A stretch of DNA of 64,000 bases from Ehrlichia muris AS145 (lineage in GTDB: Bacteria > Pseudomonadota > Alphaproteobacteria > Rickettsiales > Anaplasmataceae). The stretch lies in NCBI RefSeq assembly GCF_000508225.1, contig NC_023063.1, positions 806,001 to 870,000 on the forward strand, written 5' to 3'. A program made the translations under genes and the position numbers. Below, one piece after another: positions 9,606 through 20,094 of this stretch. The first letter of the stretch is position 1, and every line of letters starts with the position of its first letter. The notes beneath the pieces were generated by a model. The model did not search any database. It was not told where the DNA came from and saw nothing but the letters and a program-made list of their open reading frames with translations.

Positions 9606-12600
9606 ATGCCAAAACGTACAGATATAGAATCAATATTGGTTATTGGAGCTGGCCCTATAGTCATAGGGCAAGCATGCGAATTTGACTATTCAGGAACTCA
9701 AGCTTGCAAAGTTCTAAAACAAGAAGGATATCGAATCATTCTTATCAATTCGAATCCCGCAACAATAATGACTGACCCAGAAATTGCTGATTCAACATAC
9801 ATTGAACCAGTTACACCAAGTATCATTGAAAAAATAATAAAAAAAGAAAAGCCTAGTGCAATACTCCCAACAGTAGGAGGGCAAACCGCTTTAAATGCTG
9901 CAATCGATCTATGTGATGCAGGAATTCTAGAAAAATATAATGTAAAATTAATAGGAGCTACAAAAGAAGCAATAAAAAAAGCTGAGGACAGGAGTTTATT
10001 CCGCCAAGCAATGGATAAAATAGGAGTAAAATATCCAAAAAGTATAATCATAAGAAGTGCAGATGAAATAAATAATGCATTAGAGTACATAGGGTTACCA
10101 GCAATAATTAGACCATCATTTACCCTTGGTGGTATTGGAGGAGCTATATCATACAATAAAGAAGAATTTCAAAAAAATGTAAGTTATGGTTTAAGCATAT
10201 CTCCAATATCTGAGGTACAAGTAGACGAATCCATTATCGGATGGAAAGAATTTGAAATGGAAGTCATGAGAGATAGTAAAGATAATTGTATTGTTGTTTG
10301 CTCTATAGAAAATATCGATCCAATGGGAGTACATACTGGAGATAGTATAACAGTAGCACCAGCACTAACTTTAAGAGATGCAGAATATCAAAAAATGCGA
10401 GATATATCGTTTTCCATACTTAGAGAAATAGGAGTAGACACTGGTGGCTCAAATGTACAGTTTGCAGTCAATCCAAAAAATGATAATGACTTACTCGTTA
10501 TAGAAATGAATCCAAGAGTTTCTAGATCATCAGCACTAGCATCAAAAGCAACAGGCTATCCCATAGCTAAAGTAGCCGCAAAATTAGCTATAGGATATTC
10601 TCTAGATGAAATACAAAATGACTGTACAGAAGTCATTCCAGCATCATTTGAACCAAGTATAGATTACATAGTTACAAAAATTCCACGATTCAATTTTGAT
10701 AAATTTCGAGGAGCAGAAAAAGAGTTATCAACTTCTATGAAATCTGTAGGAGAAGTAATGGCAATCGGAAGATCTTTTCCAGAATCATTACAAAAAGCAC
10801 TATGTTCTTTAGAAGCTGGATACTCTGGATTAAATGAGTATTTTGACCAAAATATAGAAACAGATCAACTATATAATTCTCTTGTAAAACTATCTCCAGA
10901 TAGGATATTCATAATCGCAGACGCTTTACGACACAATATCAGCATAGAAGAAATCAACAAAATTACCGGATATGACACTTGGTTTTTAACACAAATACAA
11001 AACATTATACAATGTGAACAACAAATAAAAGATCATGGTCTACCAAAAGAAGCAGATGGGTTGTTACTATTAAAGAAAATGGGATTTTCTGATACAAGAC
11101 TCGCATATTTAAGTAAAACCACTGTAGAATATATAGAAAATCTTAGGAAATCTTTGTCAATAAAACCTGTATACAAGCATATAGATACTTGCGCAGGAGA
11201 ATTTAAAACCAATGCATCATATATGTATAGTTGTTACGAAGGTGATACCATTAATGCTCCTGAATGTGAATCTATTGTAACAAACAATAAAAAAGTAATA
11301 ATTCTAGGAAGTGGTCCTAATCGTATTGGTCAAGGTATAGAATTTGATTACACATGTGTACATGCAGCATATACCATTAGACAAATGGGATACGAATCTA
11401 TAATGATAAATTGTAACCCAGAGACTGTCTCAACTGATTATGATATTTCAGACAAGCTATACTTCTCTCCTCTAACAAGAGAAAGTGTTTTAGATATTAT
11501 ATATAAAGAACAAGAAACAAATTCTTTACTAGGAGTAATAGTACAGTTTGGTGGACAAACACCATTAAAGCTTGCGAAAGTACTACAAGAGAAAAATATT
11601 AATATCCTTGGAACATCTTTTGAGTCAATAGATTTGGCCGAAGATCGCATGAAATTTCAACAGTTGCTTACACAATTAAATTTAAAGCAACCCTCTAACA
11701 TAACTTGTAACTCAATACATGAAGTACACGAGCGCATAAGAGATTTAACGTTCCCCATACTAGTGAGGCCATCATACGTACTAGGAGGACAATCAATGTC
11801 AATTATTCGTGATAATAATGCTTTATCAAACTACTTAATTACGCATCAGAATATATTTGATCATGGATCATTGTTGTTAGATCAATTTTTAACTCATGCA
11901 GTTGAAGTAGATGTAGATGCCATTTGTGATGGGGAAAGCGTTTATATAGCAGGAATAATGGAACATATAGAAGAAGCTGGTGTACATTCTGGTGATTCCG
12001 CATGTTCTTTACCTTCATATACTTTAACATCAGAAATAACAGATACTATAACAGAACATACAAAGAAAATAGCACTCGCATTACAAGTTAGAGGATTTAT
12101 TAACATACAATATGCAATACAAGATAGTGAAATTTACATATTAGAAGTCAATCCAAGAGCTAGTAGAACTGTACCTTTTATTGCAAAAGCTACAGGAGTT
12201 CCAATAGCAAAAATTGCAACAGAAGTATTATTAGGTAAAAAACTTCCTGACACCTTCGAAAAAACATCCACCCATATAGCCGTAAAAGAAGCTGTATTTT
12301 CTTTTTCAAGATTTCCAAACATAGATGTTTTACTCGGACCTGAAATGAAGTCTACAGGTGAAGTAATGGGAATTGACAAATCATTTGAAATAGCATTTGC
12401 AAAAGCACAAATGGCCGCTGGCTATGAATTGCCCACAGAAGGTGCTGCTTTTATATCTGTCAAAGATTCAGATAAACCACTTATTGTTAAAACAGCTCAA
12501 ATATTAAGAGATATTGGGTTTACTATACTTTCAACTAAAGGTACATCAATTTATCTAAATGAAGCAGGTATTATTACAGAACATGTTAATAAAGTAAGAG

Positions 12601-12839
12601 AAGGTAGACCACACATATTAGATCTACTGCAAGATGATAAAATAAACCTAGTAATTAATACTTCAGAAGGCATAAAGTCTTTCTCAGAAAGTAGCAGTAT
12701 AAGAAAAACTGCACTTATAAAGAAAATTCCATACAGTACTACAATACCTGGAGCAAAAGCTTTAGCATTAGCAATAAAAACACTAAAAAAACAAGGTATT
12801 GAAGTAGAATCCATGCAGGAGTACACAAAAAAATCATGA
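9606..12839 (+). CDS. carB: Carbamoyl-phosphate synthase large subunit
   Basis: This 1077-aa protein has the expected internal duplication. Each half has a pre-ATP-grasp motif ([19 protein letters not shown] near residue 12; [18 protein letters not shown] near 565) and an ATP-grasp core with RPSFTLGG or RPSYVLGGQ and [20 protein letters not shown] or [18 protein letters not shown]. The C-terminal 130 residues form the MGS-like allosteric domain. It makes carbamoyl phosphate from bicarbonate, ATP and glutamine-derived ammonia for pyrimidine synthesis; arginine synthesis is generally limited in this family. The small subunit carA is not in the window. Length matches the family. Confidence 0.98.
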   Translation: MPKRTDIESILVIGAGPIVIGQACEFDYSGTQACKVLKQEGYRIILINSNPATIMTDPEIADSTYIEPVTPSIIEKIIKKEKPSAILPTVGGQTALNAAIDLCDAGILEKYNVKLIGATKEAIKKAEDRSLFRQAMDKIGVKYPKSIIIRSADEINNALEYIGLPAIIRPSFTLGGIGGAISYNKEEFQKNVSYGLSISPISEVQVDESIIGWKEFEMEVMRDSKDNCIVVCSIENIDPMGVHTGDSITVAPALTLRDAEYQKMRDISFSILREIGVDTGGSNVQFAVNPKNDNDLLVIEMNPRVSRSSALASKATGYPIAKVAAKLAIGYSLDEIQNDCTEVIPASFEPSIDYIVTKIPRFNFDKFRGAEKELSTSMKSVGEVMAIGRSFPESLQKALCSLEAGYSGLNEYFDQNIETDQLYNSLVKLSPDRIFIIADALRHNISIEEINKITGYDTWFLTQIQNIIQCEQQIKDHGLPKEADGLLLLKKMGFSDTRLAYLSKTTVEYIENLRKSLSIKPVYKHIDTCAGEFKTNASYMYSCYEGDTINAPECESIVTNNKKVIILGSGPNRIGQGIEFDYTCVHAAYTIRQMGYESIMINCNPETVSTDYDISDKLYFSPLTRESVLDIIYKEQETNSLLGVIVQFGGQTPLKLAKVLQEKNINILGTSFESIDLAEDRMKFQQLLTQLNLKQPSNITCNSIHEVHERIRDLTFPILVRPSYVLGGQSMSIIRDNNALSNYLITHQNIFDHGSLLLDQFLTHAVEVDVDAICDGESVYIAGIMEHIEEAGVHSGDSACSLPSYTLTSEITDTITEHTKKIALALQVRGFINIQYAIQDSEIYILEVNPRASRTVPFIAKATGVPIAKIATEVLLGKKLPDTFEKTSTHIAVKEAVFSFSRFPNIDVLLGPEMKSTGEVMGIDKSFEIAFAKAQMAAGYELPTEGAAFISVKDSDKPLIVKTAQILRDIGFTILSTKGTSIYLNEAGIITEHVNKVREGRPHILDLLQDDKINLVINTSEGIKSFSESSSIRKTALIKKIPYSTTIPGAKALALAIKTLKKQGIEVESMQEYTKKS

Positions 12840-13495
12840 TTATTACTTTCTAAAAAGTTTTTAATGTTTTTTCACACTACCATTTAAATCTCTATTATAT
12901 TAATCATTAAAAAAGGAAGAACCGTGATATATTCTTACTTGAATATAAAGTTTGACATCAACATGATTAATTTAAATCACTAAAGATATCGGTATATAAG
13001 CAATCCTTATTACTAGCACTTTAAATACAAGTATAATATACTTAAAACTAATGGATTCTAATGACGAGCAGCCTGTTATGGAGTAAGCAAATTTTTAACA
13101 ATATCACCTATAGGAAGAAGTAAGGAAACCCACTACCTGATAATAGAATTAGAAGAATAGCTACAGATACATTTTTTTTCTTAATGAATAAAAGTTGATA
13201 TATTATTAATAACCACCTGAAACTTCTTTTTATTCAACCAATTTTATAAAACTGTTTCATAAAAATGCCATACACAAACAGCATTGTATGACATAACCCT
13301 GATAACCCCAAGTAAAAAAGCTTTTTAATATAACAAACAAATTTTAGCAATATTACCTACTGAGGGAATGTAAAATATCTACTTGAAATGAGATAAGTAA
13401 ACTCGTTCTTAACTCCATATGAATATAAAAACCTACATAAAACTAACAAAAAGCGGTTGAACCCTACAAAGTATGAAATAATTATGCAACAAATT
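12840..13495. other. Intergenic spacer after carB
   Basis: This is a 656-bp spacer between convergent genes. A pair of loosely similar segments (near 13100 and 13345, CAATAT-ACCTA followed by a GGAA-G-AA run) hints at an old duplication. No gene, RNA or strong terminator hairpin was seen. Confidence 0.55.
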
Positions 13496-13810
13496 TTATG
13501 CTTCTTCTTTAGGTTTTAATATCTTACGTTCCAGTCTTAAAATACGCTTTTTAATTACTTTTATCTCTTCTATTAAATCTCTATACTGAGTACTGCTAAC
13601 AGACTCAGAAGTAGAAGACCCTATACGTTTAAGTTGATCTCCATCATTAACCGCATCCACATCATTATTTTGATTGTTTGCTGCCATAACTCTTTCTTGA
13701 ATTTTCACAACGGATTCAAACATTTGATCAAAGGTTTTACTATCACCTACAATCTCCTTTACCGTATCTATATACTGTTTTATTACATTTTTGTAGTCTT
13801 CTTCTGCCAT
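13496..13810 (-). CDS. Small hypothetical protein with C-terminal coiled coil
   Basis: From the ATG at 13810 this encodes 104 aa (MAEEDYKN...). A longer reading from a TTG at 13837 adds nine residues but is less likely. The N-terminal half looks helical and amphipathic (YKNVIKQYIDTVKEIVG; TFDQMFESVVKIQERVM). An Asn/Ser-rich linker is followed by a basic coiled coil (YRDLIEEIKVIKKRILRLE) and a KPKEEA tail. I do not recognise a named family, although helix-linker-coiled-coil layouts occur in phasin and PhaM-like proteins. It lies just downstream of fumC on the same strand. Confidence 0.65.
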   Translation of the reverse strand: MAEEDYKNVIKQYIDTVKEIVGDSKTFDQMFESVVKIQERVMAANNQNNDVDAVNDGDQLKRIGSSTSESVSSTQYRDLIEEIKVIKKRILRLERKILKPKEEA

Positions 13811-13909
13811 AAAATCACTTTTAATTAAAAAATACAATACTTTATGTTATAATAACATGTATCAACTGTCAACAGTGTTAATTATTAAACAAGTTGGATC
13901 AAGTAATAT

Positions 13910-15295
13910 TTAATTCATAGGATGTATCATATTTTCTGGATTAACAATTTCATCGAATTCTTCTTCAGTTATTAAATTAAGCTTAATTGCAGCACTTTTT
14001 AATGTTATTCCCTCATCAAAAGCAGTTTTTGAAATTTTTGCCGCATTATCATAACCTATATGTTTATTCAATGCCGTTACCAACATTAAAGACTGATTTA
14101 ACAAAAAAGAAATACGATTTATATCAGCTTTTATACCATGTACACATTTCTGAGAAAAATTAATACTAACATCAGATAGTAATCTAATAGATTGTAAAAC
14201 ATTATAAATAATGACTGGCTTAAACACATTTAACTCAAAGTGACCATTTGATCCTGCTACAGTAACAGTCATATGATTTCCCATAACCTGAGCACATACC
14301 ATAGTAACAGCCTCACATTGTGTAGGATTGACTTTCCCAGGCATTATAGAAGACCCAGGCTCATTAGCAGGCAATATAATTTCCCCTATTCCACATCTTG
14401 GTCCTGAACTAAGTAATCTAATATCATTAGCTATTTTCATTAAACTTACTGCAAGTACATTCAAAGCACCACTAAATTCAACTAATGCATCATGTGTAGC
14501 TAATGCCTCAAATTTATTAACAGAAGCAATAAAATTGAATCCAGTTAATTTTTTTATCTCATGTGCAAAATGTACATCAAACTGTTTTCTAGAGTTAATA
14601 CCAGTACCTACTGCAGTACCACCCTGAGCTAACTCAAGTAAATGACCTAATCCTGATTTCACTCTATTCATACCCTGTAAAATCTGATATGCATATCCAG
14701 AGAATACCTGTCCTAAAGTTAACGGAGTAGCATCTTGAAGATGAGTACGTCCAACTTTAACAATATTTTGGAAAGCAATAGACTTACTACTCAAAGCATC
14801 ATATAAATTCTTTAAATTTGGCAATAATGAATTCTCAGTTTCAAGAACAGCTGCAATATGCATTGCTGTTGGAAAAGTATCATTAGAAGATTGAGAATAA
14901 TTAACATGATCATTTGGATGCACAGGATACTTACTACCTTTTTCTCCACCTAATATTTCAATTGCACGATTTGCTATTACTTCATTAACATTCATATTAG
15001 TTTGAGTACCAGAACCAGTTTGCCAAATTACCAAGGGGAATTCATCATCAAATTTACCATCTATAACTTCATTTGCAGCATCACAAATTGCATTACCTAT
15101 CACTTCATTAATATCACCATTTTTTATATTGACACGAGCTGCAGCTAACTTAACAAGTCCTAATGCTTTTATTAAAGGCTTAGGCATTTTTTCTGAACCA
15201 ATTTTAAAATTATCAATAGAACGCTGTGTTTGTGCTCCCCAATAATGACATGCAGGAACATTTATTTCTCCCAAACTATCTCTTTCTTTTCTCAT
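13910..15295 (-). CDS. fumC: Fumarate hydratase class II
   Basis: This TCA-cycle enzyme interconverts fumarate and malate without an iron-sulfur cluster. The signature [15 protein letters not shown] is present with the catalytic-loop Ser region, as are [14 protein letters not shown], the [19 protein letters not shown] block and [15 protein letters not shown]. The frame is open back to 15370, but the family normally begins MRxERDSxGEI. The ATG at 15295 provides exactly that ([11 protein letters not shown]), with AGGA just upstream, and gives 461 aa, the usual length. A start at 15319 is possible. Confidence 0.96.
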   Translation of the reverse strand: MRKERDSLGEINVPACHYWGAQTQRSIDNFKIGSEKMPKPLIKALGLVKLAAARVNIKNGDINEVIGNAICDAANEVIDGKFDDEFPLVIWQTGSGTQTNMNVNEVIANRAIEILGGEKGSKYPVHPNDHVNYSQSSNDTFPTAMHIAAVLETENSLLPNLKNLYDALSSKSIAFQNIVKVGRTHLQDATPLTLGQVFSGYAYQILQGMNRVKSGLGHLLELAQGGTAVGTGINSRKQFDVHFAHEIKKLTGFNFIASVNKFEALATHDALVEFSGALNVLAVSLMKIANDIRLLSSGPRCGIGEIILPANEPGSSIMPGKVNPTQCEAVTMVCAQVMGNHMTVTVAGSNGHFELNVFKPVIIYNVLQSIRLLSDVSINFSQKCVHGIKADINRISFLLNQSLMLVTALNKHIGYDNAAKISKTAFDEGITLKSAAIKLNLITEEEFDEIVNPENMIHPMN

Positions 15296-15653
15296 ATTTC
15301 CTGAATCTCCAACTGACATGCTACTATTATATAATGAAGTTTTATATGTATGTCCACTACAACTACACAATTATGTACAACATTATACAAGAATTTCAGT
15401 GCTGTAGCATTTCTAAGTTAAATTAGCTCTACTTTATTAACATCTTCTAAACCATCAATAAATATCAAACTGGATAATACTCTATCTACAGACTGAACGG
15501 TAGTTCGAATAACAACCGGACCAACACAAGAAACAACTATTTCATCAAAAATATTCTAAGAACAGTTTAACCGAAACATACAATTGCTGAATAAATTATT
15601 GTGAATCATTGTAATTTCGTACTAAAATGAACGTTTAAATATTTCAGTATTTT
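15296..15653. other. Divergent spacer between fumC and coaB, holding a gene remnant
   Basis: The region holds a short sequence that resembles the start of coaB (15506-15535) and, on the minus strand, a stop-free stretch (15421-15560) that reads like the end of a protein but has no start codon. Both are listed separately. Confidence 0.6.
15421..15560 (-). pseudogene. Possible protein-end remnant upstream of coaB
   Basis: On the minus strand a frame runs from a TAG near 15560 to a TAA at 15421, reading IFDEIVVSCVGPVVIR, then TTVQSVDRVLSSLIFIDG and LEDVNKVELI. Composition is protein-like but no ATG, GTG or TTG start lies at its head. The plus strand of 15506-15535 matches the first codons of coaB (AATAACA-CCGGACCAACACAAGAA, one mismatch). 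The two readings compete; it may be a remnant produced by a local duplication. I cannot name the protein. Confidence 0.3.
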
Positions 15654-16292
15654 ATGGTTAATGTCCTAATAACAGCCGGACCAACACAAGAATCAATCGA
15701 TCCAATCAGATACATTACTAATAGCGCATCTGGGAAACAAGGATATGCTATTGCAGAGCATATGAATAAAATTGGTTGGAAAATAAATTTAGTTTCTGGT
15801 CCAGTCACTATTCACAGTCATAACATACAAAATATATTTCATGTCAAAAATTGCAATGAAATGTTACAAACTTGCATAAAATTACTACCAGTAGATGTTG
15901 CAATTTTTACAGCAGCAGTAACTGATTGGTGTCCTGCATATTCTACTAGAAAAATAAAAAAACATGAAATTACAAATATTAGAATCACTAATAATCCAGA
16001 TATTGTGCATTGTATAAGTACTCATAAAAAAAGACCGAAACTGGTAATTGGATTTTCACTCGAGTCAGAAAATGTCATAGAAAATGCAAAAATCAAACTA
16101 GAAAGAAAACAATGCGATTGGATTATCAGCAATACAACAATCATTAACAATGAACAAGTTATGGGAAATGACTATAACAAAATCACCATTATTACTAAAG
16201 ATCACTATCAAGAATTTCCTATAATGTCTAAAAAAGATATAGGTCAATTAATTACAGAACAAATCATAAATTTTCTAGCTAATAAAAAATAA
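15654..16292 (+). CDS. coaB: Phosphopantothenate--cysteine ligase, stand-alone CoaB domain
   Basis: This 212-aa protein matches only the C-terminal half of the usual bifunctional CoaBC. It opens with VLITAGPTQESIDPIRYITN, then SASGKQGYAIAEH, and has FTAAVTDW and the KLVIGFSLES segment with the substrate-binding Asn/Lys region (IKKHEI). It joins phosphopantothenate to cysteine in CoA synthesis. The flavin-dependent CoaC decarboxylase domain is absent, so it must be encoded elsewhere or supplied otherwise. The ATG at 15654 is the only start that keeps the domain's beta strand intact. A short imperfect copy of its first codons lies 160 bp upstream. Confidence 0.9.
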   Translation: MVNVLITAGPTQESIDPIRYITNSASGKQGYAIAEHMNKIGWKINLVSGPVTIHSHNIQNIFHVKNCNEMLQTCIKLLPVDVAIFTAAVTDWCPAYSTRKIKKHEITNIRITNNPDIVHCISTHKKRPKLVIGFSLESENVIENAKIKLERKQCDWIISNTTIINNEQVMGNDYNKITIITKDHYQEFPIMSKKDIGQLITEQIINFLANKK

Positions 16293-16646
16293 AAAAAGTT
16301 ATCCTCAAACCCATCATCAAGTAGTTTCAAAAATCTGAAGTTACAGTACAATTAGATAAAATCTAGAACATAAAAAAGAACTTAGTAAAATTCAAAGCTT
16401 CAAAGTTCACATAATATCAGTAAAAATGAATACAACATTATGATGTATGAGTTAAGTAACACAATAGAATCCAAAATTTAAAAAAACTTATACAATAACA
16501 CATAAAATTTTTCATAATATAAATAAAAAATACAATTTATAATACTACATATGCTATATATAAATATTGACTATTCAACAATTTACATATATGGTTACAA
16601 TGTTTATATGAATTACTCATTTATTGGTTTTCTAGGCATTTGAAAC
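16293..16646. other. Intergenic spacer, nothing recognised
   Basis: This 354-bp AT-rich spacer separates two plus-strand genes, coaB and pyrC. No frame, RNA or clear hairpin is seen; the promoter of pyrC presumably lies here. Confidence 0.6.
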
Positions 16647-17990
16647 ATGTATAAACAATCTTGGGAGTTGTTAGGCAGTGGGCAGCATGCAGGTTTTACT
16701 GTCGCATATATTAATGCAAGAATTATTGATCCAGAATCTAAGTTAGATATAAGAGGTTCACTACTTACCAAAGGAGATAAGGTCCTTGATTTTGGGCCTG
16801 ATCTGTTTGCTAATGGCATACCAAGTACTGTAGATGAAGTTGTAGATTGTAATAATAATATATTGATGCCAGGTTTAATCGATATCCATGTGCATTTCCG
16901 TGAACCAGGACAAGAACATAAAGAAAATATCAATACAGGAAGTAAATCTGCTGCAGCTGGAGGTGTAACAACTGTAGTTTGTCAACCCAATACCATCCCT
17001 ACTATTAGCAGCGTCATCATTGCAAAATACATTAAAATGAGAGCTTTAGAAAGTGCGTACGTCAACATAGAATTTTATGGTTCTATAACAAAACCAGATA
17101 ACTCATTATCCGACATGGCTTTACTAAAAGAGGCAGGAGCAGTTGGTTTTACTGATGACGGTATGCCAGTGATGAATTCTCTAATAATGCGACAAGCACT
17201 AATTTACTCAAGCATGCTAGATACCGTCATAGCTCAACATGCAGAAGACTTAAATATATCCAATAATGGATGCATTAACGAAGGAACAGTGTCATACGAA
17301 CTAGGACTGAAAGGTATACCTGATATTTCAGAATCCATAATAGTAAATCGCGATATTGCTTTAATGAAAAACATTAAAAATGTACATTACCACATTTTAC
17401 ATGTTTCATCTCAAGATTCTCTAAATATAATAAAACAAGCAAAAAGTCAAGGATTAAAGGTTACTTGTGAAGTAACTCCCCATCACTTAACTTTAACTGA
17501 AAAGGATATTATAACACATGGTAGTCTTGCAAAAATAAACCCTCCTTTACGAACTGAAAATGATCGTCTTAGTATGATAGAAGGATTAAAAAATGGCATA
17601 ATAGATTGTATAGCAACAGATCATGCTCCACATGATATAAACTCTAAAGAACTACCATTAGATACAGCTGCTTTTGGCACAGTTGGACTTGAAACAATGC
17701 TTCCAATTTCTTTAGAACTATATCATAATGGTACTATGCCTTTAATAGATTTACTTGCAACACTGACATATAAACCAGCTGATATCATAAAAGTACCAAG
17801 AGGACGTATAAAAAAAGGTTACGCTGCAGACCTAATCATATTAGACTTAGATCACAGATGGGTAATTGATACCTCAAAATTTGCAAGTAAATCAAAAAAC
17901 TCTCCTTTTCATAACCGAAAGGTAAAAGGTAAAGTTTTAAGAACTATAGTATCTGGTAAAACTATTTATAGAGCAGAAATCATAAATTAA
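16647..17990 (+). CDS. pyrC: Dihydroorotase (class I)
   Basis: This 447-aa amidohydrolase closes carbamoyl aspartate to dihydroorotate in pyrimidine synthesis. Metal-site motifs are clear: DIHVHFREPGQEHKE, GAVGFTDDGMPV (the Asp used by class I enzymes in place of the carbamylated Lys), AQHAED, HILHVSS and CIATDHAPH. The substrate-binding CQPNT and late GTVGLETMLP segments are also present. The first about 20 residues (MYKQSWELLGSGQHAGF) precede the usual family start and are variable. It stands alone but acts in the same pathway as carB. Confidence 0.95.
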   Translation: MYKQSWELLGSGQHAGFTVAYINARIIDPESKLDIRGSLLTKGDKVLDFGPDLFANGIPSTVDEVVDCNNNILMPGLIDIHVHFREPGQEHKENINTGSKSAAAGGVTTVVCQPNTIPTISSVIIAKYIKMRALESAYVNIEFYGSITKPDNSLSDMALLKEAGAVGFTDDGMPVMNSLIMRQALIYSSMLDTVIAQHAEDLNISNNGCINEGTVSYELGLKGIPDISESIIVNRDIALMKNIKNVHYHILHVSSQDSLNIIKQAKSQGLKVTCEVTPHHLTLTEKDIITHGSLAKINPPLRTENDRLSMIEGLKNGIIDCIATDHAPHDINSKELPLDTAAFGTVGLETMLPISLELYHNGTMPLIDLLATLTYKPADIIKVPRGRIKKGYAADLIILDLDHRWVIDTSKFASKSKNSPFHNRKVKGKVLRTIVSGKTIYRAEIIN

Positions 17991-18391
17991 GTTACTACTT
18001 GCTTAAATATTTATTAGTTCTTGCATTAAATTACTGTTATTATTAATTTACATAAAATACTTAGCAGTACTAACTAATTTAAAAAAACTTATCAATTTAA
18101 CTCAATTTGTATTTACATAGAATTACTTTATCAAACAAAGATTAAAGTATTATCTATTTTATTACATTTCATATCAAAACTAGTATGATCATTGATTCAC
18201 ACAAAGTGACAAACTTCCATAGAAAATTTATATAGTACCTTCAATATAAAAAAGATGCATTAAATCCAACACATCTATACAGAAATCTTTTTCACAGTTA
18301 TCAATAACAATCATACTTTGTCATAAGTGATTATTAAATATGAGCAATAAAGTAATCAAAGACATGTAATACAATATCTTATCATTCCATG
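17991..18391. other. Intergenic spacer between convergent genes
   Basis: This 401-bp AT-rich region lies between the 3' ends of pyrC and lipB. No gene, RNA, strong hairpin or repeat was recognised. Confidence 0.6.
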
Positions 18392-19036
18392 TTAGTTAAA
18401 ATTAGAAAAAATTTCATAAAATTTCTTCTTTAACACAATATCAAATTCTTCATAAGAAATATCAACTCCTAATTGCTTAAGAGAAGTAATACCATAATCT
18501 TTTATACCACATGGTATTATACCTGAATAATGAGAAAGATCTGTGTAAACATTTACAGATACTCCATGATAAGTTATCCATCTCCTTATTCTGATTCCAA
18601 ATGCAGCAATTTTTTTTTCAGTACCACCATGAGTTACCCATACCCCTATCAAGTCAGGATTAAAATACGATTTTACTGAAAAATGATTTAAAGTTTCAAC
18701 AATCCAATTGCCTAAAGTTTCAACATACAGTCTAACATTACACTTACTTCTAATTTTTAAATTCAGCATAATATAAGCAATCCTTTGCCCAGGACCATGA
18801 TAAGTATATTTACCACCTCTATTCGTAGCATATATAGGGAATAAATGTCTAATCAGTAAATCCTCAATTTTAGCTCCAGTACCAGCAGTATACAATGGAG
18901 GATGTTCTAGCAACCATACTAACTCTTTTTGCAATCCATTAAAAATACCCTCTACCCTCTGCTGCATAAAGCAAACTGCTTCTTGATAATCTATTTGTGA
19001 AGACTCTACTTTCCATTCTATTAAATTGCCTGACAT
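18392..19036 (-). CDS. lipB: Octanoyl-[acyl-carrier-protein]--protein N-octanoyltransferase
   Basis: LipB transfers octanoate from ACP to lipoyl domains of 2-oxoacid dehydrogenases. The protein shows LLEHPPLYTAGTG, the RGGKYTYHGPGQRIAYIMLNL motif with the conserved Gly-rich loop, the KIAAFGIRIRRWITYHGVSVNV segment with the active-site Lys, and PCGIKDYGITS with the catalytic Cys. The frame extends to a TTG at 19054, but the ATG at 19036 (MSGNLIEWKVE) gives the normal family N-terminus and 214 aa. The ribosome site is weak for both. Confidence 0.95.
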   Translation of the reverse strand: MSGNLIEWKVESSQIDYQEAVCFMQQRVEGIFNGLQKELVWLLEHPPLYTAGTGAKIEDLLIRHLFPIYATNRGGKYTYHGPGQRIAYIMLNLKIRSKCNVRLYVETLGNWIVETLNHFSVKSYFNPDLIGVWVTHGGTEKKIAAFGIRIRRWITYHGVSVNVYTDLSHYSGIIPCGIKDYGITSLKQLGVDISYEEFDIVLKKKFYEIFSNFN

Positions 19037-19312
19037 AAATTCAATACACACCAAGAAAAATTTCTACAGTATTGTATCCTTAATAATAAAATATAATTAC
19101 AGTATTATACAATTAAAACGCAAGCATAGATATAGTAAGTAGAATTAAAATTAAATTAACTGCAAAACTTAAATTAAACAAAATGAAAATGCCATTCTAC
19201 TAAAATCTTACATAAACTAGATATCATTGTATACATAATTACAAACTATACTACATACGAGTAAAAAACATATATAAATATAACCAAAACCTTGCATTAC
19301 CATATAGAGAAA

Positions 19313-19939
19313 CTAGATAGTCTCATTGTAAAACATATGTAACAATTCCATCGACGTTGCCAAATTTTCATTAAGCTGAAGTTGATTTAGCGCTATCAAT
19401 TCCACAGCTTTAGGGTAGCAAATATGTTCCATCTTTAAGATTCTATTGGAAAGGTCTGTAACACTATCTGATGAAAAAACAGGAACTGCTGCCTGCATAA
19501 TAATAGGCCCACCGTCAACTTCTGGATATACATAATGTACAGTACACCCTGCTATCTTAACTCCAGCATTCAATGCTTGAGACTGTGCATTCAGACCCTT
19601 AAAAGATGGTAAAAGAGAAGGATGTATATTAATGACTTTATGGAACCACCGATTAATAAAGCTTTCAGGTACAATACTCATGAACCCTGCAAGGCATACT
19701 AAATCTACTTTATACTCTTTAAGTATACTATCAACAGCATCAAAGTCTAATGGACGCCCTTGAAGTACAAAAGTTTTAATATTACTTTGTTGCGCAATCA
19801 ACAACCCATTTGCATTAGGGTTGTTAGAAATTACACAAGACACCTCTGCAGGGAAACCATCACATGCACAAGCATTAATTAATGCTTGCATATTAGAACC
19901 CCTTCCTGAAATCAAAATACCTAACTTAAGTGGTACCAT
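19313..19939 (-). CDS. purN: Phosphoribosylglycinamide formyltransferase (GART)
   Basis: This 208-aa enzyme formylates GAR using 10-formyl-THF in purine synthesis. It shows the phosphate-binding loop ISGRGSNMQALI, the SNNPNANGL segment, the catalytic INIHPSLLPSFKG and the VDGGPII Asp, all in the normal order. It is flanked by lipB and pepA on the same strand with spacers of about 275 and 155 bp, so it may be separately transcribed. It links the folate genes in this window to the purine genes purQ, purL and purM. Confidence 0.96.
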   Translation of the reverse strand: MVPLKLGILISGRGSNMQALINACACDGFPAEVSCVISNNPNANGLLIAQQSNIKTFVLQGRPLDFDAVDSILKEYKVDLVCLAGFMSIVPESFINRWFHKVINIHPSLLPSFKGLNAQSQALNAGVKIAGCTVHYVYPEVDGGPIIMQAAVPVFSSDSVTDLSNRILKMEHICYPKAVELIALNQLQLNENLATSMELLHMFYNETI

Positions 19940-20094
19940 ATAATTAAGCTACCCATATATTAATCACGTATAAATAGTATTAAAATAAATAAAATCTTAT
20001 CTAAACACTAAACTGACATAACGTCCTATAAAATTTAACACAAGACTATAATTTAATGCACATTAACGGAGATATTATACCCTACTACAATATC

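Noticed and set aside
15296-15370. N-terminal extension of fumC to 15370
   Set aside because: The extra 25 residues (Cys/Ser-rich) are not part of the family, and the ATG at 15295 gives the conserved MRxERDS start with a nearby AGGA.
15226-15426. 66-codon plus-strand frame at the head of fumC
   Set aside because: It is antisense to the fumC N-terminus and the spacer, with AT-rich random-like composition.
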